NCBI GenBank assembly: GCA_022577435.1
Contig: JAKOON010000012.1
Location: forward strand, 16,582,085-16,646,084
Reading direction: 5' to 3'
Source of the DNA: Embiotoca jacksoni
Lineage: Eukaryota; Chordata; Actinopteri; Embiotocidae
Length of the DNA stretch: 64,000 bases
A model generated the notes under the pieces. The model did not search any database, was not told the DNA's origin, and saw only the letters and a program-made list of their open reading frames with translations. The position numbers and the translations under genes are program-made. Shown one piece after another: positions 29,401 through 41,406 of the stretch; position 1 is the stretch's first letter; each line of letters begins with the position of its first letter.

Positions 29401-31085
29401 TGCAAATTTGTTTTGTTGTGGAGGCTATGATTCAGTCCAAGATCGAGAACGGTCCGGTTTCCTTGCAGCCCAAATTGGGCTATTTTTCCTCTGAGAGGTC
29501 TCAGTGAGTGGGATTAAAAAAAACCAAACTATTAAGTTTCTTGACTGAGAGCATTACTGTTTTGCCCTCGTGCGTCAACACTCTTATGGTTCTTATTTTC
29601 TGTTGATGCATTGTTGGAGTGTTATCAAGTTCTTAAAGGAGTAGAGTCTGCAAGTCTACCTGAATGCTTCATGGGTATACTTGAACCAGGGATCACAAAA
29701 AGGCCTTTTCCTACTCCGGAATTCTAATTAGACCCGATGATAGCATAAGCTTGGATTGTGGTTTATCCTCATTAGAAAAGCTGAGTTTGACTCATTCAGA
29801 AGAAAAGAGGAAATTGGTTAAACTTAATTGGTGCAGAGAGGAATGAGTAAGAGTATGCTTGATCCCCTTCTCCCACAGATGAACTGAACTCATATAGAAT
29901 AAATGGGTGAAGACACCCATGCTGGTCCCTCAGGGCTAGAGCTTGTCCCTGGAGATTAATGAGCCTGGCTCAATACAACACACTAAACCACAGACACCAC
30001 CATCATTCAAGCTGACAGATCAAGGGTTGGCACATTTTATTTGAATAAATAACTCTCTTTGGTGATACATTCCATCTCATTACCCATCCTCTCTGCTACT
30101 ATTGACGTCATCGTCACCATCAGCCACTCCTGCAGCTCGAATAATAGCTACAGAGGTTAAATAGTACCGTTTTAAGGTTGGATCGAACGTCCCTCGTCTG
30201 TTAATAGTAAAAAAAATTTAAAAAGCAAATGGTCCATCATCAAGAAGTAGAGAAGCAATGATTTATTCGTGGCTGCCCAGTCCAGTCAAATCATCCAGAA
30301 CAGATGCCCTGATCCAGCTCCCTGGCATCTCCACCTGAACCCTCCTCCCTCCTTGCTGGCCAGCTCTGGTGTCTGGGAATCAGGGATGCTGTCACTCATC
30401 ATCAGCCAGTCAAGTGGGAAGCCAGAGCTTTATATGGATACCGAAGTGGAGAGGGTTAAGCTGACAACAAGCCAGTGGCTGAATCCCCAGCTGCTGGTCG
30501 AGTTATTTTTAGAAGCAGCAAAAAGTGCACTGTACTAGTAATGGAAGTAGTTGCGTCTGCATTTTCTGAGAAATAATGTCAATGAGTAATACTTAACTGA
30601 TCAAAGCATCAAACTGGCATTACTGACCTAATCTTCATATTCTTTTATACTTATATATACTTGAGGATTGTGCATAATTACTGAAACTAATTCTAAACTA
30701 AAATTCAATGTTGCTTATTGACAAAAACTCAACATAATAATAAATACTGGATTGGCATCATTTAGACTAGCTGTATAAATTGTTCTTTTAGAGTAGTATG
30801 GGAAAACTTATATTTCGAAACATCTGTGTAGTTTTTGATCTCCCGTTCAGATAAATTTAAAGATAAAGTTTCTTGATTTAACATTCATTGATTCCTGCTC
30901 TTCATTTGAGATGCCTAGTTGCACAACAGGCATGGGGAAAGTGCAGAAATTATAATCAAGACACAACAGCCATATCAATCAATATATCAATACATGTTGA
31001 TTCTGGATCAAAAGGTGCATGGACAAAGTGTGTTTGTTGTCAAAATGTGACTAGAGGTGTTCAGTTCAGCTCTCTTTAAAGAGGA
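26486..31085. other. Intergenic, no gene recognised
   Basis: AT-rich sequence with only short open frames, none with a recognisable product. A C/A-rich run lies at 29341-29380. No clear repeat boundaries seen. Confidence 0.6.
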
Positions 31086-31443
31086 AGTGTGTAGGATGTA
31101 TTGGCATCTAGTGGTGAGGTTACAGATTGCAACCAACTAAACACCCCTCACCTCACCTTCACCTTCCATGTGTGCAGGAGAATCTATGGTGGTTGTGAAA
31201 CTCGTAAAAAAAAAGAAAATCCCTTTTCAAGCTAGTGTTTGGTTTGTCCATTGGAAACCTTGGAAACATGGCGGTGCAACATGGCGGGCTCTGTGGAATA
31301 GGACCCACTCCCTTTGAAGGGCTCATTCTGAGGTAACCAAATTACAACGATTCTTAGTTTGAGGTGATTACATAGCAATAAAAACATAATTTTGAATATT
31401 ATATTCCACTTCTGTGAATAGATCCCTCCAAATCCTACACACT
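31086..31443. mobile_element. Non-autonomous DNA transposon with 12-bp terminal inverted repeats
   Basis: Begins AGTGTGTAGGAT (31086-31097) and ends ATCCTACACACT (31432-31443), a perfect 12-base TIR. The 358-base interior has no coding capacity but has the wording of a common fish repeat (CATCTAGTGGTGAGGTTACA; AACATGGCGGTGCAACATGG). I could not see a convincing target-site duplication, so the superfamily is open. Confidence 0.7.
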
Positions 31444-32289
31444 GAAACTCTGTTTGAGATTAACACTTTCATGTGAAGTGGAACTGTGTATGTTTGAAGC
31501 TATCACATGGCAGAATAGGCATGTTTGGTGAGCAGGTCTGAGACAAGGCCGAGTAATTTCCTGACCACAAAGAGAAATCAATTCAACGGCTGTCAGGGCC
31601 CTTCAATAAATCTGACGGCTCAATACAGGAAGTGCCGAAGTGCTGTCTGAGGCTCCAACATGTTTTTTTCCCACTGTTCTCGACAGTCTCTGCGAGCACT
31701 TTGAGTCAGCACCCGGCCAACCTGAGGATATTGTACTCACAGATTCTCAGAAAAGCATTTAATATTTCTTGACCATATGAGAACAATGTTTGTTTCTCCT
31801 TCTTCCTAGAATGCAAGATCAAGCGCTGTTCGCGTGACAAAACCATAGTCGGCCATTAATCTTATGCACTCTTGCGTCCAGTTACTTCCATCATGCTTTC
31901 TTTAGTGAGGCTTGGCTGTCGTGTCACACATGTACTGAACACAGCATGATAATGGTGGTTTTATGAACAGGCTGTCCTTTCAGTGACAATGATTAATCAT
32001 CTGAGCTGGGTAAAGAGTGAGGTGAGAGTGGTGGTGTGATGCTGGGTCCAGTTTTTAAGAGCAACCTCGTCTTACTGGCTATTGGATGGTACTAGGTAGG
32101 ATTCTCAGGGTGACATCAAGTGAAATAAAAAAAAACAGACAGCAGCAGGTGAACAGTTTAGTTGACTATAAAATGCTTAGTTACTTAAGAGGCAGACAAA
32201 CAGTTGACAAAAAGAAACAAAAGAAACATTGGTGAAGTTGTGCTGTATATTTTGTGTCACAATATAAACTGCATATAAAAATAACAAAA
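31444..32289. other. Intergenic, nothing recognised
   Basis: No open frame of note, no simple repeat, no boundary of a mobile element seen. Confidence 0.55.
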
Positions 32290-32790
32290 AATGGACACAG
32301 TCTCTGGGTCTGAAAAGTAAAGTCAATGTGCCTTAAAGTGCAAACCATAGACTCTGACTCAAAATGTGTCTACTTCTCTCGTTAATAGTTAAAAAGTCAA
32401 TGCATTTTTTCACAGCTCATTATGGTGTCATTCACTAAATTCACTCGTCTGCTCAGTGTTCTTGTTGTCCTTCTGAAAATGATTCTATAATTACTTAGAT
32501 ATCTGGTCTCAAAGAGAGGTATGTTTGGAGGCGTGCCTGGTTTGACTGACATGCCTGGAGTGCCATGAAGTTACGGGAATAAGTGGGTAGATCTAGTGTC
32601 AGTGGACTTTAAGTCAGATCCACCACTTGCTCCTCAGCTTGTCCAAATATGGTCACTATTGGCCAAGATGGCAACAACCAAAATGCCTGACTTGAGGCTT
32701 CAAAACGGCAGTTAACAAATCCATGGGTGGGTTGCTGCTTGGTCATTTACGTATAAGACTCAGAAACAGTGGTGCCAATGCTAGTTGACT
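32290..32790 (-). repeat. Dispersed repeat family R1, copy 3 (inverted)
   Basis: Minus-strand counterpart of the repeats at 23085 and 34790. GGGTCTGAAAAGTAAAGTCA and GCCTTAAAGTGCA lie at its left end, and GGCGTGCCTGGTTTGACTGA, CCAAATATGGTCACTATTGG and AAGATGGCAACAACC on its right. The order and orientation mirror the other copies. Confidence 0.6.
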
Positions 32791-34789
32791 GATGCTGAGT
32801 AATGTTTACCATGGTCCCTTTCTTAGTTTAAACCAAAGAACATCTAACGATGTTGGGAATGTAATGAGTTTTGCTGGTATTTGAAGACAAAGAACTGGGC
32901 AAAATGAAAGTTTGAGGTGGTGATGGATCCAGAAGCAAAGATCAAGAATAGCTGCAGTTTTTACATATGATCCTGTGGGGAACATGAATTTCTGTACCAA
33001 AAATCAATCCACCCAGCTGTTTAGACCTTTCATGTGAAACCAAAGTCAACTTGCACCAAGCATTGAGAAAAAAAGGTTTGTATTGTGTGTGTTGAGATAT
33101 TTCAGTGACTAAGCAATGACTTTGACCTGCTGGTAACGGTAGAGGAAAAATCAACAGATGAGTGACCAGACAAAATTTCATTGCAATTCATTCAATAGTA
33201 GCTGGGCTATTTTAGTGAAACCAAAGGCCAAAGTGGTGGACTAAGTGACCAACTGACAGGCCAACACTGCCATCCTTAGAACCATGCTGCTAGCATGGGT
33301 AAAAATATAAACTTTTTGTAGTGCAATCAACTGATTACAGACATTTCTCGCTGAGAACCGAAAGGGAACTTTTGAGGCACACTTTGCTATTCATCTGTGT
33401 GATGAGGGTCCCCCAAAGCTAATTAGGCTTTAATTAATTAGGGAGGCTTCCTAAGTGGACAATGCATGCTGAAAGTCCTACATAACAATTAGCTAGTGAA
33501 TGAGAGACATGCTGGTGTGATTTGACCTCGAGTTGGGAAATCTGTGAGAATGTGCTCCGGGTCTCCAAGTCAAATTTGACTGCTGGAGAGTGCTTGGCTC
33601 AACTGCAAAAGGCTCTGAGTTACTAAACAGAGCCATTAGTGTTGGGTAGACTCGTGGTCTGGCCTGAGGGCCTTGCTGAGCGGCAGGGGTCCTGTGGTAG
33701 GAAGTCGTGGTCTGTAGAAGGCAGGCAAGGGGCTTGGGAAGCGTGAAGCCCAATACACATGGCCTGCTGGCTGGACTGGAGTACGAAAGCGATAGGGTGT
33801 CTGGGAAAATATCTGGATATTTTGGATTCATCACATTTGGAGACCACAGAGGACACTGAATCTCACTATCTGTCTTCCTCCAGCAGTCTCCTGACAAGCA
33901 TAACCAGGGAATTGCTTTCGTACAGTATGCAAATGTTATTTCATCCTCTTCTTTTTGATTTCTCTCCGACTGTTTTCCATGGAGGAGAGAAATGGGAAGG
34001 ATAGATTTGTAATGAAGGTACTGTGTATCATCCATCAGGATATGCGAGTATCACCGTGTCATTTCTGAATTATATTTATAAACCCCACATAGTATCGGCC
34101 CAGAACAGAGCAGGTCCGCCTTCATTTCCTGCTGATCTCATTGTGACAACCTAATGAAGCCTCCTCTGAAAGTGGCTTGGCTGCTATTGAATGTCGAAAC
34201 TTTATTTCATCAATGTTTTGTGTCTCAGACTTGGTGAACTCTTGACCATTGATTTTGGCTCGACAAAGAGGACAAGAATATTTTTTTCATATATTATTTT
34301 TTTTGTCGGATCCAAGTATTTTCTAGTTGTTATTGTCTCATTGCTGTGGTCAATTGGGAATGAGGCTATTCATTACTAACAAAAAAAAAAAAAAAAATAT
34401 TTTTTTTTAAATAAAATGTTTTTGCTTTAAAGATTTACTTGTATGTAATAAAATCCTATCCAATCCAATCTCTACTCGAAATTTTCCCTTTTTTTTCACC
34501 TGCACATTTAAATGTAAAACGTAATGTCATCATTTCATCAAACTAATCAACAAAAAATTATTTCTTGAAAATTTGCCCTAACTTTTAAGAGACAGAAGTT
34601 GCACAAGACTGGACAGAAATCCATGAACCGTACCATCTTTACAAGTAGCTTAAATTTTGTGTAATTTACTGGTGGCACTTTTGTGTTTTAATTGGAATCT
34701 AATGTCTAATGTCCAGGGCTGATATTCGGTGTATAGGTTCTGGCCTTGTCACTCTGCTTATCAAAGCAACAAGTGGAACCCATTGGTTT
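32791..34789. other. Intergenic, no gene recognised
   Basis: Holds a 180-codon minus-strand open frame at 33493-34035 that I judge to be chance (no family resemblance, low-complexity S/P/T composition). An A/T-run lies at 34381-34410. Confidence 0.55.
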
Positions 34790-35165
34790 GTGAAGTGCCC
34801 TTTTGAAACCTCGAGTCTGGCATTTAGGCGGTCTCCATCTTGTTTTTCTGTAGCCAGAAGTGACCTTATTTGAATGAACCGGGTAGAAGTAAGGGGTGGA
34901 TGTGACTAAGATCTCAACCACCTAAACGGGAAACCTGACTGCAACCCAGGCTGCAACCCAGGCATGTCACTCAAACGAGGCATGCCCCCAAACAAACCTC
35001 TCTTTGAGGCCTGTTATCTAATTAATTTTGGGATGAGAGAAGTTGACGCTTTGTACTGTAGCCCGAGTTTTTCTGGTGCCTCCTAGTGACCATCAGTGGT
35101 ATTTCGCTTTAAGATACTTTTCAGGCCTGGACACTTTGCCCATTTTAATATGCAATGGCAACAAC
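34790..35165 (+). repeat. Dispersed repeat family R1, copy 2
   Basis: Same block order as the copy at 23085: TCCATCTTGTTTTTCTGTAG, CCAGAAGTGACCTTATTTG, AGGCATGTCACTCAAACGAG, GGCATGCCCCCAAAC, TGGTGCCTCCTAGTGACCAT, TCGCTTTAAG and TTTTCAGGCCTGG. It is shorter than copy 1 in the middle. Contains a short duplication (two adjacent copies of CTGCAACCCAGG). Confidence 0.65.
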
Positions 35166-35896
35166 GCCGAGCTTTCAGGGTAGCAGGAATACTGTTGTCC
35201 CAGTAGGAAACTAAGCGTACATGAACTCTCAGGAGTTCAGATACCCAACTACAACCTTTCGCAATTAAACTCCAAAAAAAAAATGCAAGTTTGACCTTCT
35301 TGTAGTCTGTATTGAGAAAAGGTTATTGACATGGAGGAGTTTCTCTGATATGCTTTACAATAGACCTTCTCCTCATATGTGTAAGTTGTGGGTCTGGACA
35401 GAATCTGTGCTGGTTTGGAGAGGCCCGGTGGTTATCACTTCAAACACATACCACATATTTCTGCATCCAGGAGAGTTTTTACCTGTGGTTGCATGTACTT
35501 CCAGGTCTAATAAAATCACAGAAACCTAAGGGCAACATAAAAAGCCAGCTGCTAATTTGTTTACTTTCAACAGCTGCACTCCCTTTCATGTGATCTGTGT
35601 TTGGGGAGCTTCTGGCACCTGCTGGGTGAGGGGTTTCTTTGAGGTAAGGGTGAGCCAGACTGTCCTCATCACCCTGTGGCTCATTTCAGCCACATTGGCG
35701 TGGACAGGGAGAAAAAATAAGAACTCAAGCTGTGGTTCTGTGGAATTCCTGGCACGCTGAAACAGTGATATCTGTGGAATAATGGCTGTGGTGAGCAGCG
35801 AGATTGTGCCATGTATCAAATTCTGATTGATTTTATCATTACATCAGTCTTCCTGATTGTCCATTGTCATTTCAACTATTCACTCCTACTCCCAAT

Positions 35897-35961
<65 letters not shown>

Positions 35962-38820
35962 AGTGCAATCATTCAAACTTGCTGAGTGAATAAGACGGTG
36001 CTGAGTCTATCTGTACCTTAGACAAATCAAATCAGTGGCATTAGTTCAGGATACAGTATAAAATGAAACACCTTGGGCCTTCGTGAGATGACGGATATTC
36101 CTGATTTATTTTTCCCTCCTCCATCCTCGGTTTGCTCTCTTTCTGTCCCAGAGGAAGAGGAGGAACATCTGAAGATGATCAGAGAGGGCATATTCATACC
36201 TCATCTTGCAGGGGCTCAACCAATGCAGCTACAATACAGTGGAGAGGGTCATCGTATCTGTGGGGTCTTGGCAGAATGACTCATGCTGAGTTATGTATTG
36301 GTCACAGCAGGGCTTCCGTTCTGGAGTTCACCACACTTCTCAGAGGATCATCTTTCCAACCACCATAGGGCTGAATTCCACATGTGCGTGTTAACTTCTG
36401 TTACTTTTACTTAAAGCGGGGGGGTAAAGTGGAGACGGACCAGCAGGTGTTATCTGTTACTTAAAAATGAAGATGCCTTTCCTTCACAATGTGAGGCAGA
36501 TAAATGGTTTAGGGCAAAAATACAAGATTTACCATGACACGAGTTGGAAAATAAACATGTTTGAGCTGGTACATATGCAGAGGTAGAGAAGATAATTTTA
36601 TACAGATGCATGCTAAATGCTGAACTTTAATATAACCCTGAGGACGCTTTTCGCTGTGAAGTTTACTTTGTTACTTCCCTATCAAACCAAATCCTCCTTG
36701 TACACATAATGACAACCATAAGAAGAACATACTCGCGGATATACTTTAATTTCAACCTGACCTCAGAACATCCACATCCAGCAGGCTTTTGATCAACCTC
36801 AAACTACAAGAGGCAATCAGAAAGTTCCCAAACGGTTCCTCTTGAGCGCAAACAGAGCACAGCACTATGCCATTTGTGAGGAAGTATTCCAAGTTATGTT
36901 GCTTGATAAACATCAGCACCCGAGCTCCATGTGTTTGTGTGACCACTGGTACATGTGCATTTGCCATAAACCAACATCAATCTCTAATTCACACATAATG
37001 GCTTTGACAGTATTGAATTGAGCTGAGCAGCTCAGCCTGCCGGTTATATCACCTGTCAAATGGTGTTTTACAGTTACTGGTTTCAAATAGGAGTGAAACT
37101 CTGGCTCCATAGCTATGAATGCAAGTGCTTGGCAATGCAGTGCGCTGCCATTACATTCAGGTTGACAGCCTTTATCCTTGCAATAACTCCACTCATGTGG
37201 CCCGTCTCACATGGACACACATTTTTCTCAGCTCTGCTTCAGTCATGAATGAATTCATGACAGAAGCAGAGTTTGAATAATTCCTCGCCTGATGTTCTTC
37301 CAAGGTTTTCTTTGCAGAAGAGAAAATCCTCCAGTATTTTCCCTTCCCACAGATAGTGAACTCTAAAAAAGGTAATACATCAGTTACATGTGTTAGTACT
37401 GTTTCATCAATTATTAACCAATTTTTTAAATAATTTGTTGACCCTCACGGACGATATGAAGTTTGGGGACCTTTCATTGAGAATCATTACTGACATATTC
37501 TGTGATTCAAATTATGAAACAGTTCACAAAAATATGAGTTCATGTTCAGAGTGATGAAATAATAGATGGTACTAAGCAATGGCTAACAACAGTGGTAGGT
37601 GGTTGCCAGGTGTGGCCACCCATGGTTGGAAATTAATCAATACCATAAACTGTTCTTAGAGCCCGTCCAAACACATCCCAAAAATACTACTATTTTCTGT
37701 TCTAATTTCTTGTTAAAAATGGATTAAAATTTGTGTTTTAATTGGACAATTACAAATAAGCAGATAGCTGAAAGTGTTAAGAGAAATTCCAGCCAAGGAT
37801 TTTGTCTCAAATTTGTTCTTACTTCTATCCAGACTGCTCTATAGCACACTGTGTCCCCTCTAAGTGATTATCATTCACCACTCATCGATCTTTACTGGCT
37901 TTTTATATTGCCTGTGTAACACCAGAGGTACTGTAGTTTAATTCCTACAGCATGTGCAGGAGACTCTTCTGAAACTCTGCAGTTCTATACATTTTGACAG
38001 TCTTGGAGCTTCAACTTTAACGTCTGCCCTTCAACACTTAAGGATTTATGGAGGAGCCATTCTAACATCCACGAGAGGTTTATGAACCCCAGTAAAATGT
38101 TATTTTGTTCCATCTTTCAAATGGTCAGACCACAAACCATCCGATCGTGGCATTAACAGTCAGTATTGACCTGTTTTTCTGCTGCGGCCTGCTCCCATGG
38201 CATCCAGTCAAGACTGTGAAGACAGGCCTTCAGCCCAAACCTTTGCTCAGATGGAGAGCGCAAACTGAGCCAAGCACTTCTTGTTGTACAATCGTCCAGA
38301 AAATTTGGATACCTTCCACTGCCTTTTTATTGGTTCAGGCCGGCTCTCGCCTTGATCACAGCATCAAACTTTTTCTGGGATGTGTTCGTGTGATCCAGGG
38401 ATCACACAAGGTCAGATATTGTAGTGCATTCCATGTGGTGTTTGCGTTTTTGTGTTCATCTCTGATCAAATCTCTATTTGATATGTATTAAAAGTGAAAC
38501 GTGTACAATTGTTAGTTTATGTATTTTGTTGCACAGGTGTCTACTGATGTTAGCATGCTAACCAGCTGGCCTCGGCCAGTCCCATTTTTTGATACCACCC
38601 TTCCACCTGAACATAGTGAGTCCCTGTAGCGTCCAGTCTGCCCTCAGTCCAACATGAGAGGAAGAAGTCACAAATCTTGATGCATTCTCAATGATCCAGG
38701 TTAAATCAGTTCATCTGGACCTAAAGTTTCTTCATCATCCAAGTACCTTCGTCATTCTCAGCTGACTCCAAATTTCCCCAACTTCAGAAACAAGCATAAC
38801 AACAAAAAAAACAGAACAAT
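35166..38820. other. Intergenic, no gene recognised
   Basis: Contains one CA microsatellite (35898-35958). The short frames on both strands have no recognisable product. No mobile element boundary seen. Confidence 0.55.
35898..35958. repeat. (CA)n microsatellite
   Basis: Perfect dinucleotide repeat of about 30 units. Confidence 0.97.
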
Positions 38821-38935
38821 TGCACAATGAAACCGGTGATTTATTTCATATGCAAATTGCCGTGACCGTTGATTACAATGGCCAACTGTTGCGGAATTTG
38901 CATATGAAACCAACTGCCGGTTTCATTGTTATGCA
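38821..38935. repeat. Long imperfect inverted repeat (hairpin)
   Basis: The arms at 38821-38862 and 38892-38935 share AATGAAACCGG and GTTTCATATGCAAATT-type blocks as reverse complements, around a 29-base spacer. No coding frame spans it sensibly. Could be a MITE fragment. Confidence 0.55.
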
Positions 38936-41142
38936 ACTGGACTGGTTTCGGTCCTGGAGTCGAGCTGTACACCAGCTTAACTTCCTGCCTCTTTGTTTCT
39001 TCAGCAAAACACCCGTCCCTGACATCCATCAGGCCAAGGGGCAATATAGGCCCGTGATGAAGGCATGTTTATTCTGACTGAGGTGAACATGCATGCCGAC
39101 AGCCATTTTGGCTAACCCGCCAAGGTTTGTGATTTTAACACTGAACACAAGATTGAACTCTATAAAGTTCTCAGAGTATCATGTTTCACTAAGTAATACC
39201 TTCTGCATCGGCTATCATTATTTAATTTAAATTCAATGTTATATCAGATTGGACAATAGAAATTATATATTTATCTTGTCAATTTGAAGTCCTGTGTGAG
39301 GTTAATAGTTATTGACCATTACTTTTTGTTCATCATTACTGCCTTCCTGCAACAGACGTCGATGCTTACTTTGAAACCACAAAGAATAACATCTTTGCGC
39401 AGTTCTGGCTCTTCCTTAAGATTGGAAATGACATGAATGGAGACAAACTCATACTGTGTCTGCATTCACATCAATTTCAATCATATGGAAGAGGCTGTAT
39501 TTACGTACAATTCCATGTGGTTATTTACAGAAACACACTTGGTCTTTCTGTGCTTGAGATGATTGGCAAGTAAGGCACATGTTATAAAGGTTACATCATA
39601 TTTTCAGCCTGACCGTTGTTTTATCTCGGGAAAATCCCAAAGTCTATTTTTGTCAATTTCAAATGGCATCAGGGGCGCTGAACGTACTTATTCCTTATGT
39701 GTGTGTTATTGTTTCCAATAAGCAATAAATCCTGTGACAATCCTATGAGGGTCCTGAAATTTGGCAGAAAGAGCATGTCTTTAACTGTACAAGGAAGAAA
39801 TACATTCTCCCACCACAAAAGGATTACATGAAGGCAACATGACTAGAAACAGGCAGTGGTTTGACATAGAAATAGCACAGTGGAAAGTAAGGCTGTTGTG
39901 GTTGGGGCAGCGGAGGCCTATGTACTTTTGTTTTTAACTGCATTGACCCAGGTTAAATTCACAACTTATAACAAGGGGGCTCCTACCAGAAGTGGGTTTT
40001 CTTCTAATTGACAACATTTTTTACAAGGAGAATTTTTTTTTCTTCTTTTTTTTAAAACCATTATACTGACCATTTGTTTTAACCAAACCATTAGGTACCT
40101 TAATGTAAGTTTAGCCTGATGCATTTCAGTATTGGTAATAAAATGACTCAAATACAATGTGAATGGAGTCTCCTGTAAAAAATTATCACATGACTTAGCT
40201 GTTTCCCTTTAGCTCCACAGAGCTTTGTTGTTTCTTTTTGTTTCGGTTTTACAATGCACAACTTTGTTTCAAGCCCAGACTCACCAGCCTTATTGCATTT
40301 TGCAGCGGCAGGCAGCTGTTTGCAGTGAACAAACTCTGATAAACCCACTGTACACCACGTGTTAGGCACCAAACAGCAGGCAGATACAATTAGGGAATAG
40401 CTTGTGAATGTAGCAGAGCATTTAATAGCTAAAGAACAGATAGACATTTCCCCCAGGAGGTGGTGGAGACCAAAACTAAGCTGTAAGGAAGAGTGAATAT
40501 TGGACAAACACAACTTAAAAAAAACTATGTTTATTTTGTTCTCTGCTCACGCATATACAAGAAACAAGCTATAAATGTCCACAACATAAATTGACAATAT
40601 GCTTATGTCATTTTTACAGCTTCTTGTGCTGCCATCAGGTGGCCAAACAAAATCAATAAATGTAGGTTTAAAGAGTCCTTTTTCATTCCCAGGTTGTCAA
40701 ATAATGCTGTTTTTGTCAAAGCCGTTTGATTCAGGAGATGTGCACAGAGTACCTTATGTCTTACAAACCATGACAAACAAGTTCATGTGACAAAGTATGA
40801 AATGGGGTAAAGTCTGTGTTTTGCGGAGGTTGAGGTGGTTGAATGGACCAAACACAGGACTTTCATCTGGGAGACAGGTGTTCAAAGTCAACATGGATTT
40901 TTCTTTTTAAGTAATGGAAGTAAAGGTATTTATTCTAACCCAAACCATAAGCATGTGGTTTCTGGTGGCAACACGTAAGGAACCTTGCATGTCTAAGGCA
41001 TCTATATGAGATGTGAAAGGCTTGATAAAACGGGAATGAGAATGGTTTTGTTTAACAATGGCCAACGTTGGCATGCATGTTTAAGCTCTTAGTATCATAT
41101 TTTTGAGGAAGTGTCATTGTTACGAATAGAACCACGAGATAC
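38936..41142. other. Intergenic, nothing recognised
   Basis: AT-rich, no long open frame, no microsatellite and no recognised repeat boundary. Confidence 0.5.
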
Positions 41143-41406
41143 TTTAACCCTTTAAGTCCTAGAGGCCCCCAATTGGGGGCCAGGTAGAAGACTTAGCAAA
41201 ACTATTATTAAAATATGGACATATATATACTGATATTTACACATCTGAACAAATCTGTGTTCCTTTATTATTATTATAAATATATTTTTTTGTAATTTTT
41301 TAAAAAAATTTTTTTTATTGTGGTTGCAGAGGTATACTCTTTTTATTATGGGTATGCAATTTTTGAGCAGAGGCCTAAAAAAATGGGTGTATTTTTAAAA
41401 GGTTAA
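41143..41406. mobile_element. piggyBac-like MITE flanked by TTAA
   Basis: A TTAA at 41143-41146 is followed by CCCTTTAAGTCC. The right end is TTTTTAAAAGG followed by TTAA (41403-41406). The ends pair as CCCTTTAA against CCTTTTAA, an imperfect 8-base TIR. TTAA duplication with CCCTTT-type ends is the piggyBac hallmark. The roughly 256-base interior is non-coding, AT-rich, and has an 18-base perfect palindrome close to the left end. Confidence 0.5.
41164..41181. repeat. Perfect 18-base palindrome
   Basis: GGCCCCCAATTGGGGGCC reads the same on both strands. It sits 18 bases inside the left end of the TTAA-flanked element, in otherwise AT-rich DNA. Confidence 0.9.

Noticed and set aside
33493..34035. 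180-codon minus-strand open frame
   Set aside because: No recognisable family, composition dominated by S/P/T/L, no splice or promoter context. Long open frames by chance are expected in 64 kb.
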